Shown in pieces: positions 50,400-62,310 of a stretch of DNA of 64,000 bases. The notes beneath the pieces were generated by a model, which made no database searches, was not told the origin of the DNA, and saw only the letters and a program-made list of their open reading frames with translations. The DNA comes from Saxidomus purpurata (lineage: Eukaryota > Mollusca > Bivalvia > Venerida > Veneridae), in NCBI GenBank assembly GCA_022818135.1, contig JAFMSR010000005.1:25372906-25436905 (forward strand), written 5' to 3'. A program made the translations under genes and the position numbers. Every line of letters starts with the position of its first letter. Position 1 is the first letter of the stretch.

Positions 50400-52071
50400 T
50401 ATGAGTTTTCTAAAGACGAAACACAAAAGGGACTAAACTATGTTTGATAAAAAAGAACAGCAGTGTGTTTGATCAGTGTATTGTACATGATCATAAACAG
50501 ACGGTCTGGTTGCAGCGCAGTAAATACTTCTAAAAGCATTTGTCAACGGAATTTACAACAGATACTGTTAGGATTATGCTGATGTCACGCTTGCGATCAT
50601 TTATGCCAGATCCTGAAAACATGCTCATACTGTGTTTTGTTTATTAATTTAATGCATGATGCATCTTCAGAACTAAAGCAGAGTTTACATTATTACTATC
50701 GTTACGCAGTATTTGGCTGCTTTTACATGTTGATATAATTTATACTAACGGTGTTTTTCTTTGCAATGAATATGTAAAGTCTAAGAATTAAAATTATTTT
50801 TCACCTATAAGTACAGAATGCAAAGCAGGGCCACTGCTCAGATCAGACATGGATGTGTGGATGTTTAGCAAATAATAACAACATTTTGTATAATGAGACT
50901 AAAGTAATACACAACAAATTGCCAGATACATTGCGTGCACGACACTCTAATGCGAAAATACATGTAGTTACAAAAGTAAGCCCAATTTCGACATCATGAC
51001 TGGATATATGGAAATAGGAACCAAAATAAAATGCCGGTCTTTCCAAACAACATAAAATTGTTGAAATGAATCTGATGACTTATCCAAAAAAATAATCCGG
51101 AAAGAATGGCCAGGACATATTGAAAGTTCATAAAATTTGGGACCGACGCAATGCATGAACTAAATCTCTGTTTGAATACTTAAATAATAGACAGACAGTA
51201 CTCAAATATGAGTAGCATAAGATCCACATTGATTGGTTGATTCAATTAAATCAAGCAAATAAAAGACAATTAATTGTTAGGAAATCACAAACAATATTTA
51301 ACATAGAGAAATCAAATGTTGATCTCCTTGTTGTTAAACTGAAATTGTAGCGGGATATTTTTCCACACTATATCAAAGAAATAAGAATAATTGTTATCTT
51401 AATGTTATAAATTGGTTAAAATTACATCATGTACTAGTATTTGTTATCAGTGCTCTTTTTGAAATTATTTTGCTGATCAGACAATGTCAAGGACTGCAGT
51501 GAACATGTTTCAATGAAAATGACAGTGAATGGTTCATCATGCACATATGAGATTTATACAGAGTTTGACACGGAAACAGATTTCGTCACATTTGTACAGA
51601 AAGTATTTATACATATCAACATACCAAAGACGCTAATAGATCTACATGTTTGATCTGCCATATGTTGCTCCTAAATAAAATAGTACTTAGTACATTTTGT
51701 ACCGAGTCTTTAAATAGTTACTGACCAATATCCCATGGCAGCTTATATATTTTGGCTCGGCAGTTGTGTCTTTAATGGCTGAACAGTAAACTAAGTCGTT
51801 CAGGTTGCAAACCCGTTATCTCTTACAGTTTGATGAGTGTCTCAATCAATGATAGTTGTGTACCACTACCCTCTCGTGAGCCGTACACTTGTCCAAGGTC
51901 AGGGCCATCCATTGTAACACTTCTCTATTCGTCATCCGTACACATTTCAAATAATATCTTACCGCCTTTAAAGCATGCCTCTGAAAGAACAGGGCTTATT
52001 ATATTGTATTTCTGAGAGTTTCTGATTAACCGATGCGGAAATAACTATTACTAAAATTATAAGAACGGCAG
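50400..52071. other. 3'UTR of copy 3 and intergenic, no further gene
   Basis: No additional OST-alpha exon or other coding exon was recognised in this stretch. Confidence 0.45.
50787..50792 (+). terminator. Candidate polyadenylation signal, OST-alpha copy 3
   Basis: ATTAAA variant hexamer about 400 bases after the stop, followed by a T-rich stretch. This is a weak call. Confidence 0.3.
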
Positions 52072-52257
52072 TACAGTAAACTCTGTATAAAACGACTCCG
52101 GAAAAGTAAAATTCCGGATATAATGAACAATTTTTCTCTGCCTGAGTTTTTTTTTCTTTATTTTATATAAAAATGATATATTGATATAAAAACTTCCGGA
52201 TATAAGGAACAAATTTGAATGGTCCCAACGTGCTTGTAATAAACGAAAATTACTGTA
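52072..52257. mobile_element. Pogo/Tigger-like MITE
   Basis: TA-CAGTAAACTCTGTATAA at the left and ATTACTG-TA at the right give the TA target duplication and CAGT...ACTG ends typical of pogo/Tigger elements. The interior repeats CCGGATATAA(T/G)GAACAA twice. At 182 bases it is non-autonomous. Confidence 0.55.
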
Positions 52258-53326
52258 TTGACTTTTTCGGTTTTATTTGAGTTATCAACTCTGAGGAAAA
52301 TGACACTAGCTTACGTTTTATCTTGGATACTGATTGTTACATGTACATGTAAAATGTTCGCATATAGACCTATATTGACTTCAATTTAGTGTCCAAGAAG
52401 TTAACTGCCAGATGCCAGTACAGCTGGAATAGTTAACTAGATCTGCTACATAAGTTGATCAGAAAATCGATTCCCATGTTGGAATTTTAATCCTAGTTCA
52501 CTCCCCGTGACAATGTCAATCGGAAATTAACTGCATTGTAAATAAGAAAGCGTAAATGGTTGATCCATTTTTAAAGCAACTTTGCTAGTATACGTTGCCA
52601 GCAACAAGTGATTTTGCGACTGCGACCTGTGCACATCGTGCTGTCAGATTGTGTTCTCCGCTGTTCGCTGTTCTGTAAGTGAAAGTTCCAGCGAGCACTC
52701 ATTAAAAAACTTATTGTACAGACCTACTTGAAATATGGGCAAGACCATTAAAATATAGTGCAGGACACAGACTTAAATGCATGTTTTTCACCACTGATCA
52801 CCAGAGCTGTGATTTCTACATTAGCCAAGTCATGTACTTCTGTTATGCACTTCTATACAACTTCTATAAATTCTAAGAATAGTAAACAAGTGATTGCAAA
52901 ATGATACATCACTGTCTTAAGCAACACTTCACACATATTGGGACAATTTGAAACATAAATTATCTACCAGTAGGCAGCCAGCACTTCTTATATTTTATGC
53001 GACATTATTCAGGTTATTTCAGTAGCGTCTATGTGTCAACAATTCACTGAGAAGAAAAGACACACCGGGAGGCATATGAAGAATTTTGACAACGTGAAGG
53101 AAGAACGCACCAGGAAGCGTACCAGTTTTCAAGTGACAGTTGACAACTTGACAAATTCATAAAACAAGTTTCTGATTTTATACTTTATTACAATTGTTGT
53201 GGATAGTTGATATTCCCCACCAAAGTTAAGTTACTTTTTGCTGCCGCAACTTGCCAAGGGGATGTATTGGAAAGCGGTGATGTGGACATGCATGCAGCAG
53301 TTGTCTCTCTTCAATACGACTTTTCT

Positions 53327-53384
53327 ATTTAAAACAACTTTCGGCAGTATTGCCGAAGATTTGAATTAAAGAGTTGTTTTGAAT
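53327..53384. repeat. Small hairpin
   Basis: TTTAAAACAACTTTCGGCA pairs with TGCCGAAG...GAGTTGTTTTGAA around a 4-base tip. Too imperfect and isolated to call a terminator. Confidence 0.6.
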
Positions 53385-53489
53385 AAAAAAACAGTTATGC
53401 TTATTATTTCCTGTGGAATATTTGAAAGAATTTATGGTGAAATAAAATGTGTTTGTTTTTTCTCTAGTTTAGTCTTAATATTGTTAACA

Positions 53490-53692
53490 ATTAGATTATA
53501 TTAGATTATACTAATTCATTATAACTCCATTCTGAAGAAAGCTTGTAGCTTATTGAGTCACTCTCGAGTCCGCTTCCTCGAAAAACCAGTACTGGTGTCA
53601 TGTGAGGAAGTACGGTCGTGACCACAGTGGGGCTCGAACCAGCAACCTCCGGGATAAGCGGCCGACACCTTAACCTCTTCACCACCGCTACA
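53490..53692 (-). mobile_element. tRNA-derived SINE
   Basis: On the minus strand: an A-box-like TGGTGAAGAGGTTAAGG (53668-53684), a B box GGTTCGAGCCC (53630-53640), then a non-tRNA body with ATGACACCAGTACTGG and CGAGGAAGCGGACTCGAG, and a tail with repeated TTAGATTATA on the plus side near 53492. The head resembles Leu/Ser-type tRNAs. The body looks like a conserved SINE core, but I cannot confirm the family. Confidence 0.75.
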
Positions 53693-54281
53693 TGTAAAAC
53701 ATTTTGACGTTACGTTATATGCCAAAAAACGAGCGGACGAAATATTATTTCTAGGTCGCTGTGTGTATGATAGTTGTTTTATTTGAGATAAAACACCCTT
53801 GAAATTATTCTAAAAATAAGTTTTTACGATGTGAGAAGTTACTTCACATTCCACTTTATTCTTTCTCTGAAAGTCGGTCGGGATTTCCCCAAAGTTTTCC
53901 GACAAGCGGAATGTCCATAGTCCTATTACACTGGTGTATGAAGATGTCGTTGTTGTTAATTTGAATGTTTGTAAGTTTTCAATTAGGATACAAACTCTAC
54001 GTATTTTAGCGTTTTTTATTAAATACAATCACTGAACAAGATACAGTGCAGTGGAAATCTAGTTTGTGAAAAGGAGGAATTTGTAAAACAATTATATATT
54101 ATCGTCGGATGCACATACATGCTCATGATTATATAGAATATTCTTAAAATCGTATTGTGGACTAGGGCATTCTAACTCGTTGTTGTGTTGATTGTTTATA
54201 GTCCCGGCCGACCATGGGATTTCTCCCCTGGTGAACTTGCAAAGACCCCATATTCTAACACATGGCATTTATAAAACATTA

Positions 54282-54506
54282 AACTGACACCAAAAAAAAT
54301 TATCATCGGTTTCAATTTTTATTATTATATCATGCACAGAGCATCTTGACATGCAAACATATTAAAATGAACAATATCATATGATATGTATCAGAAATGC
54401 CCAAGCTGTTGAATTATACTGTGTACTATATGTGTTGATATTGAAGAATTATGAATATTTTTCTTACATTAGATGAATATTTTTTTTAAAACTCTGGTGT
54501 CAGTTC
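54282..54506. mobile_element. Possible small MITE
   Basis: AACTGACACCA at 54282 and TGGTGTCAGTT ending 54506 are inverted, flanking 225 AT-rich bases with A/T runs just inside each end. The ends are short, so this is tentative. Confidence 0.35.
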
Positions 54507-55364
54507 ATCGATATAAAAAACATACTTATTTAGTAGAATACCTGCGCAAGCACATCACTGCGCAACCGTGTACTGAAAGCGAGGCAATAGTCACTCGGTG
54601 AAAGATAGTGGTCGAGACTTAAGCGAAATATTGAATTGTGGATACTAATAACTTAGCTTTGTACAATTTGTTGGAATAGGATTGATCAAAGATTGAAAGG
54701 TAAACAGCATTTGCATTATCTTTTGTAAGGTTAGAAAATCTTCGCCAATTGTAGATTTAAGCATGAAATGGCGTCGTAAAAAATATAATATTTCATTTCC
54801 CATCTTGCAGATATTTAATTCACTATTTGCAAATGCTGACATGATTATATTATTAAGAAGTTGCTTTTATGTAACAAAAATTGTTATTTTTGCAAAAAAA
54901 ACTATAGTATCTAACAAATATATCCGTGCCCACTCAGATGTATTTAAACGTGAACAAGCATGAAAATATTTACTTTATAAATCTAAAACTAACATTTAAC
55001 GCCTTAAGAAAGTTCGATATACCACTTTTATTGATGAATTAATCGATATAGAATATCTGTATGAACTTGAATTTTGACGTTTTGATCATAAAATAAATTA
55101 AGGTATGACATTACACTTAAACGTATCTGCTTATGCCTGCACAGGTTTAATTTATGCAAAATGGCAGACCGCTTGATGGTTTCAGAAACGTCTGGCTAAA
55201 TTTACTACGCAAAATCGTTGAAAAACATATGTACTTGTGTTAATTTTACCGTAAAATAAAAAGTTTAGCCCGATTGTAAAAGATTATGCTCGGTTGTGGC
55301 CATGGTTTTTAGCTAACTGAGTCATCATATTACCATTTTTTTGATAATGTGATGTGAACCAAGC

Positions 55365-55435
55365 TCGGGATTCGAACTAGAAACATACAAGTTCAGCAGC
55401 TGACAGGTTATTTCTTTTAACTGCATGCTCGTATT
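55365..55435 (-). repeat. Degenerate tRNA-derived SINE head
   Basis: Minus strand: AACCTGTCAGCTGCTGAACT, then the B box TAGTTCGAATCCCG. The D-arm side is decayed. The accidental open frame over it (55325-55570) is not a gene. Confidence 0.45.
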
Positions 55436-57299
55436 ACATAAGTGCATGTAAGATTGTGTCGGGCGCTTAAAGTCAGCATTAGGTATAGGACCTAACTTTG
55501 GCTGCCACCCCAACGGTTCCGAAGGACCTTTAAACATAAGAACCTTTTTTCTATGCATGAAGTTGCACATAAAACTCTAACGTGTACAATTCTTCTCCAA
55601 ACAACAATTCTTTCTCAATGAGATAACTTTTATTCAGCATCCTTGTGTGCATGTACATGTATATGAAGAGCTTTATACATGATCAGATACGGAAGATATT
55701 TTGAGTCGAACAGGAAATATGGTACTTGATCTTTACTCCGTCAACAGCCATTTACCGATGATGAATTTTACATTCCGTTTTCGTTAATATTTTCAAATCT
55801 TAACATTCCGTATTCGCTAATATCATTAGGTTAAAAGTTCAAATAGAACTGCACTTAATTGATAACTAATGGTCAATTAAGCATCTTAAGCTATTAAGGA
55901 GAATTATGAATGGCTAATTAATAAGATAACATACTATAAGTGCGTACGCATTCAAATTTTGCTATACCGGTATCTCATTGAAACGTAAAATGTGCAAAGT
56001 TCAAAATTTTCAGCTCCTTTTGAACGTGTTTTTGTTATTCTATACTTAACTTTAAAGAAATTAAGAAGAAAAAAATGAGGTAGATTTAAATGTGTCATGT
56101 ATAAGGCAGTTGTATAATACATAAAGCTACAACCGCTTTATTTAGTTGCACATTGTACTAGCTTGTATAGTTTGTATGTATCCAGTTGTGACTGCAACTT
56201 GTTATAGTATTTCTGAATGATTCAATGACATTTATTCATCATTTATTGCTACTGCATACTTAATTGGACCAGCTATTAACAAGGGAATCCAACTCAAAGT
56301 CATGTATTATTAACGCTGATATTTGTCGCGCTATGTACATTGAAAATGCGGGGTTAATTGTCACTTGAACAAATTCCCGGTGTGACTGAGTCAGACTCCG
56401 GCAGGCGACATTGATTATGCATGCAAACGAAAATCATTAAAGCTTCTGAAAAAAGTTCATAAATATTTTGAAAGATTAAGGTTTAAGCAGTGATCTTATA
56501 TACAATAAATCCTATCATTTCACTAGGTTTTTTTTTCTTCAAAAAAAGAAGGCCGGCATATAATGCCTTATTATATTTCTTAGTTGTATTTTTAATATAC
56601 ATATGGGTTTATGCCAATATTGTTTTCGGACAGTAAAAAAAGGTGGAGCAGGGAAAATTGTAGAACGGGATTTTATGTTGAAATTTAACAACATATTATT
56701 ATCGAATATAATTTGTATAAAATCATTAAGGAATCAAATATTCACAACACTGGTGAGTGCATGGTTGCTTTCATTTTATATATGTAAACTTCGTCGTGTC
56801 TTACTCATACACGATCTAAAACGACACTGTCCATTAATGAAACAAATTGATAGCCTTTGGGTGTAATACATTTTCCACCCTGGCATTTAACATCAAATGA
56901 ATCGTTTGTATAAAACGAAGTGAAATACATGTTAATATTGTCGAGTACATTCAAAGGGCGGACATACATTATTAAGTAGTAGTTCCGCTGTGAAATCGAT
57001 GTTTTAATTTAAATTGATAAATGGAGTTTTTGTCATAGATTTCTACATGTGAAAGTGCATGCATTCCTTGATTTCAAAAATGCATGCACCTTGAACTGAA
57101 AATGCACAACACACTGTCTGAGACCCTGTTTGAATGACAGTCAGAAAATAATTTTTATGTTATCGTCGGCGCCAGATTAGCAATTGCGCGTTGAGGATTA
57201 TGCATAATACTAAAGACGCGATTCCTAGATTTGTACGTTACCATATCAGGGAGCCAGTTATAAAATCTTATCTGAAAGACTCTTTGTAAATGCCAGTTG

Positions 57300-57385
57300 A
57301 ACGAACTGAGTATTGAACTCGCAGCCCCTGGATTCTTAATTTAGTATGAACCATCAGACCTCAGAATGGTCCGCTTCTTAGTCCC
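57300..57385 (-). repeat. Degenerate tRNA-derived SINE head
   Basis: Minus strand: GGTCTGATGGTTCATACT (A-box side), then GGGGCTGCGAGTTCAATAC (B-box side), spaced as in a tRNA. Confidence 0.4.
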
Positions 57386-58440
57386 AGTCATATTACCCTA
57401 ACAACCGTTGGTATAAATAGGACAAACTTAACTGGCAGTGCTCTGGTCGAAGCGCCTTTTCACCTTCTTCCCCATGCACACTGAAACTTCATATTTCTTA
57501 TTTCGACAATAACTCATAAAGAAGACATCACAACAATGGAATGCTGTAATAAAACAATTGTTTATTGGTTCCTGATATTCCACAGAAGCCTAGCTACTGT
57601 GTCTCGAAGAAGCTTTCTGTTTTATGTCCCCTTTATGTCAGAGATCTGACAATGAGCGACACGTATATCATTTGTAATTGTATCATTTTTGTACAAGGGA
57701 CGTCGAGTGTTTTCACGTGCGCTTAATTATTAGTTAATTAATTAGGTGATAAACGTTTGACATAAACAATAAAGCACAGAACATTACTTAGTATAGAAAC
57801 ACATTGATTTCCGTGTGTGTTTCGTACACATGTGTTCAGATATAATATACATTGTACATGTTTAATTACTATGTAAGAAAACATGCATGCGTTTTTTACA
57901 TTTCAAACACATATACATGTCATTTTTCATAACAAGTATGTATCACTGCAATGGACGTTTTGGTTCTTTCTTTGTGTCTTTTTTCCCCAAATTATTGCTT
58001 TCTAATTGGTGTGGATGTACATAATAATATTCTTGAAATTTAAATAGCGTTCTCGTGCACCTTTCTAATTATGTGAGAAATATAAAAAGGATTTTCGAAT
58101 GTTATATAAAAATAGTGTGTATGTGTACATGTATCAAATTGAAGCGCTGTATAGAACTTATCAATATTTACATTACAGCAGGTAGAAGCTGAAAGCCTAG
58201 GTGCGCTTATCAGTCGTTCAGTTAGGAATTTTCAAGATAATCAGGGTACCTGCGGATAAAATTGTCTCTTATCTACCGTTGTATCGAAAATACATACACA
58301 ACCACTGGATTTCATTTATGAATGAAAGGATTCATCAAGACTAGTACGTATATGAGTAAAAGCTGGTACCGGTGAATCCTATCAAAGAAAACGAACCAAA
58401 TTGTAAAGAATTAATTAAACATTAAATGAAGATTTTTGGG

Positions 58441-58530
58441 AGCGGTTGTGTATCCCTTATGGTTTAGATTTTAGCCCTCCAAGCCGGAAGTTGTGGGTTC
58501 GAGCCTTAAATTACGAGGTCATTGACTCCT
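58441..58530 (+). repeat. Degenerate tRNA-derived SINE head
   Basis: TATGGTTTAGATTTTAGCCC and GTTGTGGGTTCGAGCC (B box 58495-58505) have tRNA-like spacing. The acceptor ends do not pair, so it is not a tRNA gene. Confidence 0.45.
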
Positions 58531-60026
58531 TATTCACGAAATTTCTTTGAAACTTACGTAATGCAATCTTGAATATGTTACTCTGGTTTTATTCCTGCTT
58601 TTGTGCGGCATGCAGTGCACGTTTTGAGGTTGCATATTTTCATGGTTATATATAAATATGTAGCACTGAATGATATATATAATTATGCCTACTTGTACGC
58701 AGTATTTTAGGGCCACAAAAATTAAATTTTCAATTTCTGATCAGATACGAAAAGCGGAAAATCACAGACAAAATTAAAATCTTTGTTAAATGTAATAAAG
58801 GAATTTTTCTGTGATTTTTTACTTTTAAAGATTATGTTTGTGTCGTTTCAATCAGTGTACATTTAGATATTATTTTTGTTCAAAATACCAACAAGGTTTG
58901 TGGTTGTATTTTTGTGCAATATAACTCTATCGCTTTTGTGTTAAGAAATAATATTAGTTTATCCACCAACTAGATATCTCAAGCAAATGTAAATATTTAG
59001 CTAAAGATTCTTTTGGAAAACGGGACATAGAAATCTTTAGTTACATGTACATTATAATATTTCCCTGATTATATTAAGTAAAGAAAAGGAATAACCCTTA
59101 TCTGTCTATCTGTATGTTCTTCCTCCTTTTTCTTCATATCATTTATTAACTATTTTTTAAAGGGAGCAAAAAAACCTTTAAAATTTAACATTTTATAGAA
59201 GATATAACACAAAAAATGGGCTATTGATAGGCCAGTCAAGAGGTTTATCAATGTTTTATTTACGTTTTTACTTTTATTTTGCATTTCTGGTTCTATTTTC
59301 AATGATGGACAAAATGTTAGACACAGAGAAGGAAAAACTCATGCCTGAATAAACTGAAACTCGAAGATGATATTCTGCTCAGTTTATCACGAGATGAAAT
59401 GTTATATTTTCATTGGTATCAAGGGGTTTAGAGCAATTTCCAGAGCAAATAGGCGTTCATATATAAGACAGAATTGGATCGAAGTCCGCAAACACGCCTG
59501 TTTTTCTAATCAAGTTCTGGTATGGTTTTAAAAGGGTTTTCGTCAACAATCCGTATAGGCAGCGAAGTCTCGCCGGAATAGATAAACAATAACATACAAC
59601 AGACGACACTGTGGAAAACTTTTCTTCTCAATTTTGATAAGATTTTAAATTTGAATTGATTAAATCTTGTCATCCCGTTGCAATAATAGTAACAACAACA
59701 ATCCAAGACACCGGCCAATCAATGATATTCCCTTTGAAAAGAGCGTTGTTATTACAAGACGTGTTGAAAACTAGCTATTACAATATACATGTAACAGCTT
59801 ATTAAGACTAAGCTATGACATTTTCACATGTTTCCTCATATACATGTACCCATACCTGGAACGACACAACAATCGTCACAAATGTGCTCCAAACTCGATG
59901 TATTTTCTAATATTTTCTTAAAATTAATACTTTATTTCATAGCACCTTTTGATATTGCCGTGTACATGGCAGGGAATATATGTCTTTTGACTGAACGAAA
60001 TGAAAGAAAGTAATAATAGGAAGTTT

Positions 60027-60061
60027 GTGACGTGACGTGACGTGACGTGACGTGACGTGAC
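60027..60061. repeat. (GTGAC)7 pentanucleotide repeat
   Basis: Seven perfect copies. Each junction creates TGACGTGA, close to a bZIP (CRE/ATF) site. It lies 1.5 kb upstream of the aerolysin-like gene. Confidence 0.95.
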
Positions 60062-61500
60062 ATTCAGGCGTGACGAGACGACTTATGGCAGACGAATGGT
60101 TCGCTAGTAGATTTTCGAATATTTTAGTGGCGTCATTTTAATCAGGACATATGAAATTAACAGAACCTGTTCCCGTTGATGCAACAACCCATAAATATGT
60201 TTTAAAGGACAAGACAACAATGTAACAATAACTGTGCAGTGCGGCCAATGAATTTAACAGCTCTCAATAGAAATATACAGAAGTTACTGACCTACGTCGC
60301 AAAAAAAAGTCTAAAAAACACACATCTTTCCAATTGAAAGAAAGGTCACTGAGATCCATTAAGCAATGACAATAACTCTCCCACTTCGCAGAAAATTCGC
60401 TCAATTTGAATAAAGAAGTTATGGCCTCCTAATGTATTCTCTAGAGGGTGTCGAATATCTCTTTGTTTTAAATAACGCTCGTCTAGCTATGTACATGTAA
60501 ATCCAAGCAATTGATCTTTTTAGTAAAAGAAAGCTTACTGTACTGTATGTAATTCAGGAAACTCTTTAAAAAAAAGTTTCCTTTTTATGGCAATCATTTC
60601 GTCACCTTTAGTTTACAGCGCGGAATTTCTATCAAGAAGCCCTCCATCAATAATAAGAAAAGTGGTTACTTACAGGGAGTGGCTGCTAAAAGCAGACGTC
60701 ATTATCTAAAAGTATGTCTAACTGTTTGACTATATATGTACAATATAGATGGCTGCTGAAAGCAAGTTTCTGCTGAGAATGCTGGTGAGAACTATTACAG
60801 TTTCAAATGTACTACACTACTTTACAATACCATAGGACATTCAAACACTTAAATTTATGCAAAAATACATTAATCACGTGTCAGGGTCGTAAAAGGTTAT
60901 TACAAGTACGTTCCTGACGGTAACATGTTCTAAATATAGTATATATAGTGATCAATTAATTACCTTCAAATGAAACAAATTCATTTAGAGTTTTCACTTA
61001 ATGTCCCTTTCGGCGTTCCAGTTTTTCTAATTAAAAATAAAAATTTGATTGATTGGTGTAAGCAAAACCGATTTGAAAACGCCCTTTCAAGAAAGTGATA
61101 TCCCATGTTCATCAATGAGGGGTATGGGTTAGTAAGTGAAATGTATCGGATAGGTGCGTAACAATTGACATTCTTCTGGTATATGATAGGAAATAGCATG
61201 TGCTTGTTCATTACAATATTATCTTGTTTATTTTCTTTTTATAAAAAAATGAATTTCATTCGAACAAAATAGATTGACTATAATACTTACAAACTACATG
61301 TAGTAAAAATAATGACAATGAGTCAAATCCTTATGATAAGGAAAATGGGAAAAAAAATGACTGAAAAGGTTTTCGACTCTCACAACAACAATTATTTCAA
61401 AATATATTGAAGGGACAAGACAATGGTTTTGAGATAAGCTGAAATTCGACTTAAAAGAGTTCGAGATACTGACATTACACTGACGTTTAAAGTATGATTT

Positions 61501-61516
61501 TTCTCTGCCTTTTCAG
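61501..61516 (+). promoter_or_regulatory. Likely 5'UTR splice acceptor of the aerolysin-like gene
   Basis: A pyrimidine-rich tract ending TTTTCAG lies 20 bases before the ATG, implying an upstream non-coding exon. Candidate donors upstream were not resolved. Confidence 0.55.
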
Positions 61517-61536
61517 GATACAGCAGACGAACCAAC

Positions 61537-62310
61537 ATGTCACAAGAACTTATAGACTTGGAGGAACTAGTTCGGACCTGGGTAAATGATTTCCCACTAG
61601 ACAAAAGCCAAAGAAAAGATGCAGACGACATTTTGCCAACAGACATAAACTGGAATCACGTACGGATACATCACGGCAAAACGGAATATTTTGATCAAGT
61701 AAAGCAGTCGACGCCAAAAACGCACGTGCTCTTCACTGCGCATTTTACGAACGATACAGACCAACAGCAGGTCTATACGCTTAAAACAGAAAGAAGGACA
61801 AAGTCAACATGTAACATATCAATGGAGAAATGTTACACGATTGGATTTAGCGTTGACATTAAGTTGTGTCCACCTAACCCTGTGATAGAAGCAAATGCCG
61901 GGTTCAAAGGTGAAATGTCGGTTAAAAAAGCAGACGAAGAGTCTTTTGAAGAGGAACTCGTCTGGTCTGTTGATAATCAAATCAGCGTTCCGCCAAAATT
62001 CAAAACAAAAGCTGATCTGGTGCTGAAAGAGGATGAATACACAAGTCATTTCAAATGCGAAACAAAATTTGAAGGAAAGATCCACGTGACTTTGAGGAGC
62101 AAACGAGACAACTCTCCAATTACCACGCTGACTGGTGACGTCCGTCACATTTTCCGGGCAGACCAAGGATTCCGTGTGGACAAAACTGGAATTTATTATG
62201 TGTCACAAGGACGCTGTAAATGTAGATTCGGAATTGAGCAGCATGTGAAACTTAGCCAAACAGCATTAAAAGATATCCCTGAAACAGATGAAAATGAAAA
62301 TACAGATTAA
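61537..62310 (+). CDS. Aerolysin-like (ETX/MTX2 family) pore-forming protein, 257 aa
   Basis: This is a single uninterrupted coding exon. From about residue 60 the protein is a run of alternating polar/hydrophobic beta strands. The central part (about 85-190) has the layout of the ETX/MTX2 aerolysin module: a Ser/Thr/Lys-rich strand, a strand pair around a short hydrophobic turn, then E.VWSV followed by the family-typical VPPK (151-154) and further amphipathic strands. There is no signal peptide and no N-terminal lectin, Ig or beta-trefoil domain, so the protein is only the pore-forming fold plus a short acidic head. A polypyrimidine tract and AG at 61501-61516 suggest the ATG lies in exon 2 after a non-coding first exon. 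Animal members act in defence or in endolysosomal membrane traffic; which applies here is unknown. The family call is fairly sure; pore activity is inference. Confidence 0.75.
   Translation: MSQELIDLEELVRTWVNDFPLDKSQRKDADDILPTDINWNHVRIHHGKTEYFDQVKQSTPKTHVLFTAHFTNDTDQQQVYTLKTERRTKSTCNISMEKCYTIGFSVDIKLCPPNPVIEANAGFKGEMSVKKADEESFEEELVWSVDNQISVPPKFKTKADLVLKEDEYTSHFKCETKFEGKIHVTLRSKRDNSPITTLTGDVRHIFRADQGFRVDKTGIYYVSQGRCKCRFGIEQHVKLSQTALKDIPETDENENTD

Larger units (their letters stand above)
53700..61500. other. Intergenic between the OST-alpha array and the aerolysin-like gene
   Basis: Apart from the SINE fragments, a possible MITE and one microsatellite listed separately, no coding exon was recognised. 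The open frame 56603-56866 shows no recognised family. Confidence 0.4.

Noticed and set aside
53630..53690. Possible minus-strand tRNA gene
   Set aside because: The acceptor stem does not pair and the B box is followed by a SINE body, so it is a tRNA-derived SINE rather than a tRNA gene.
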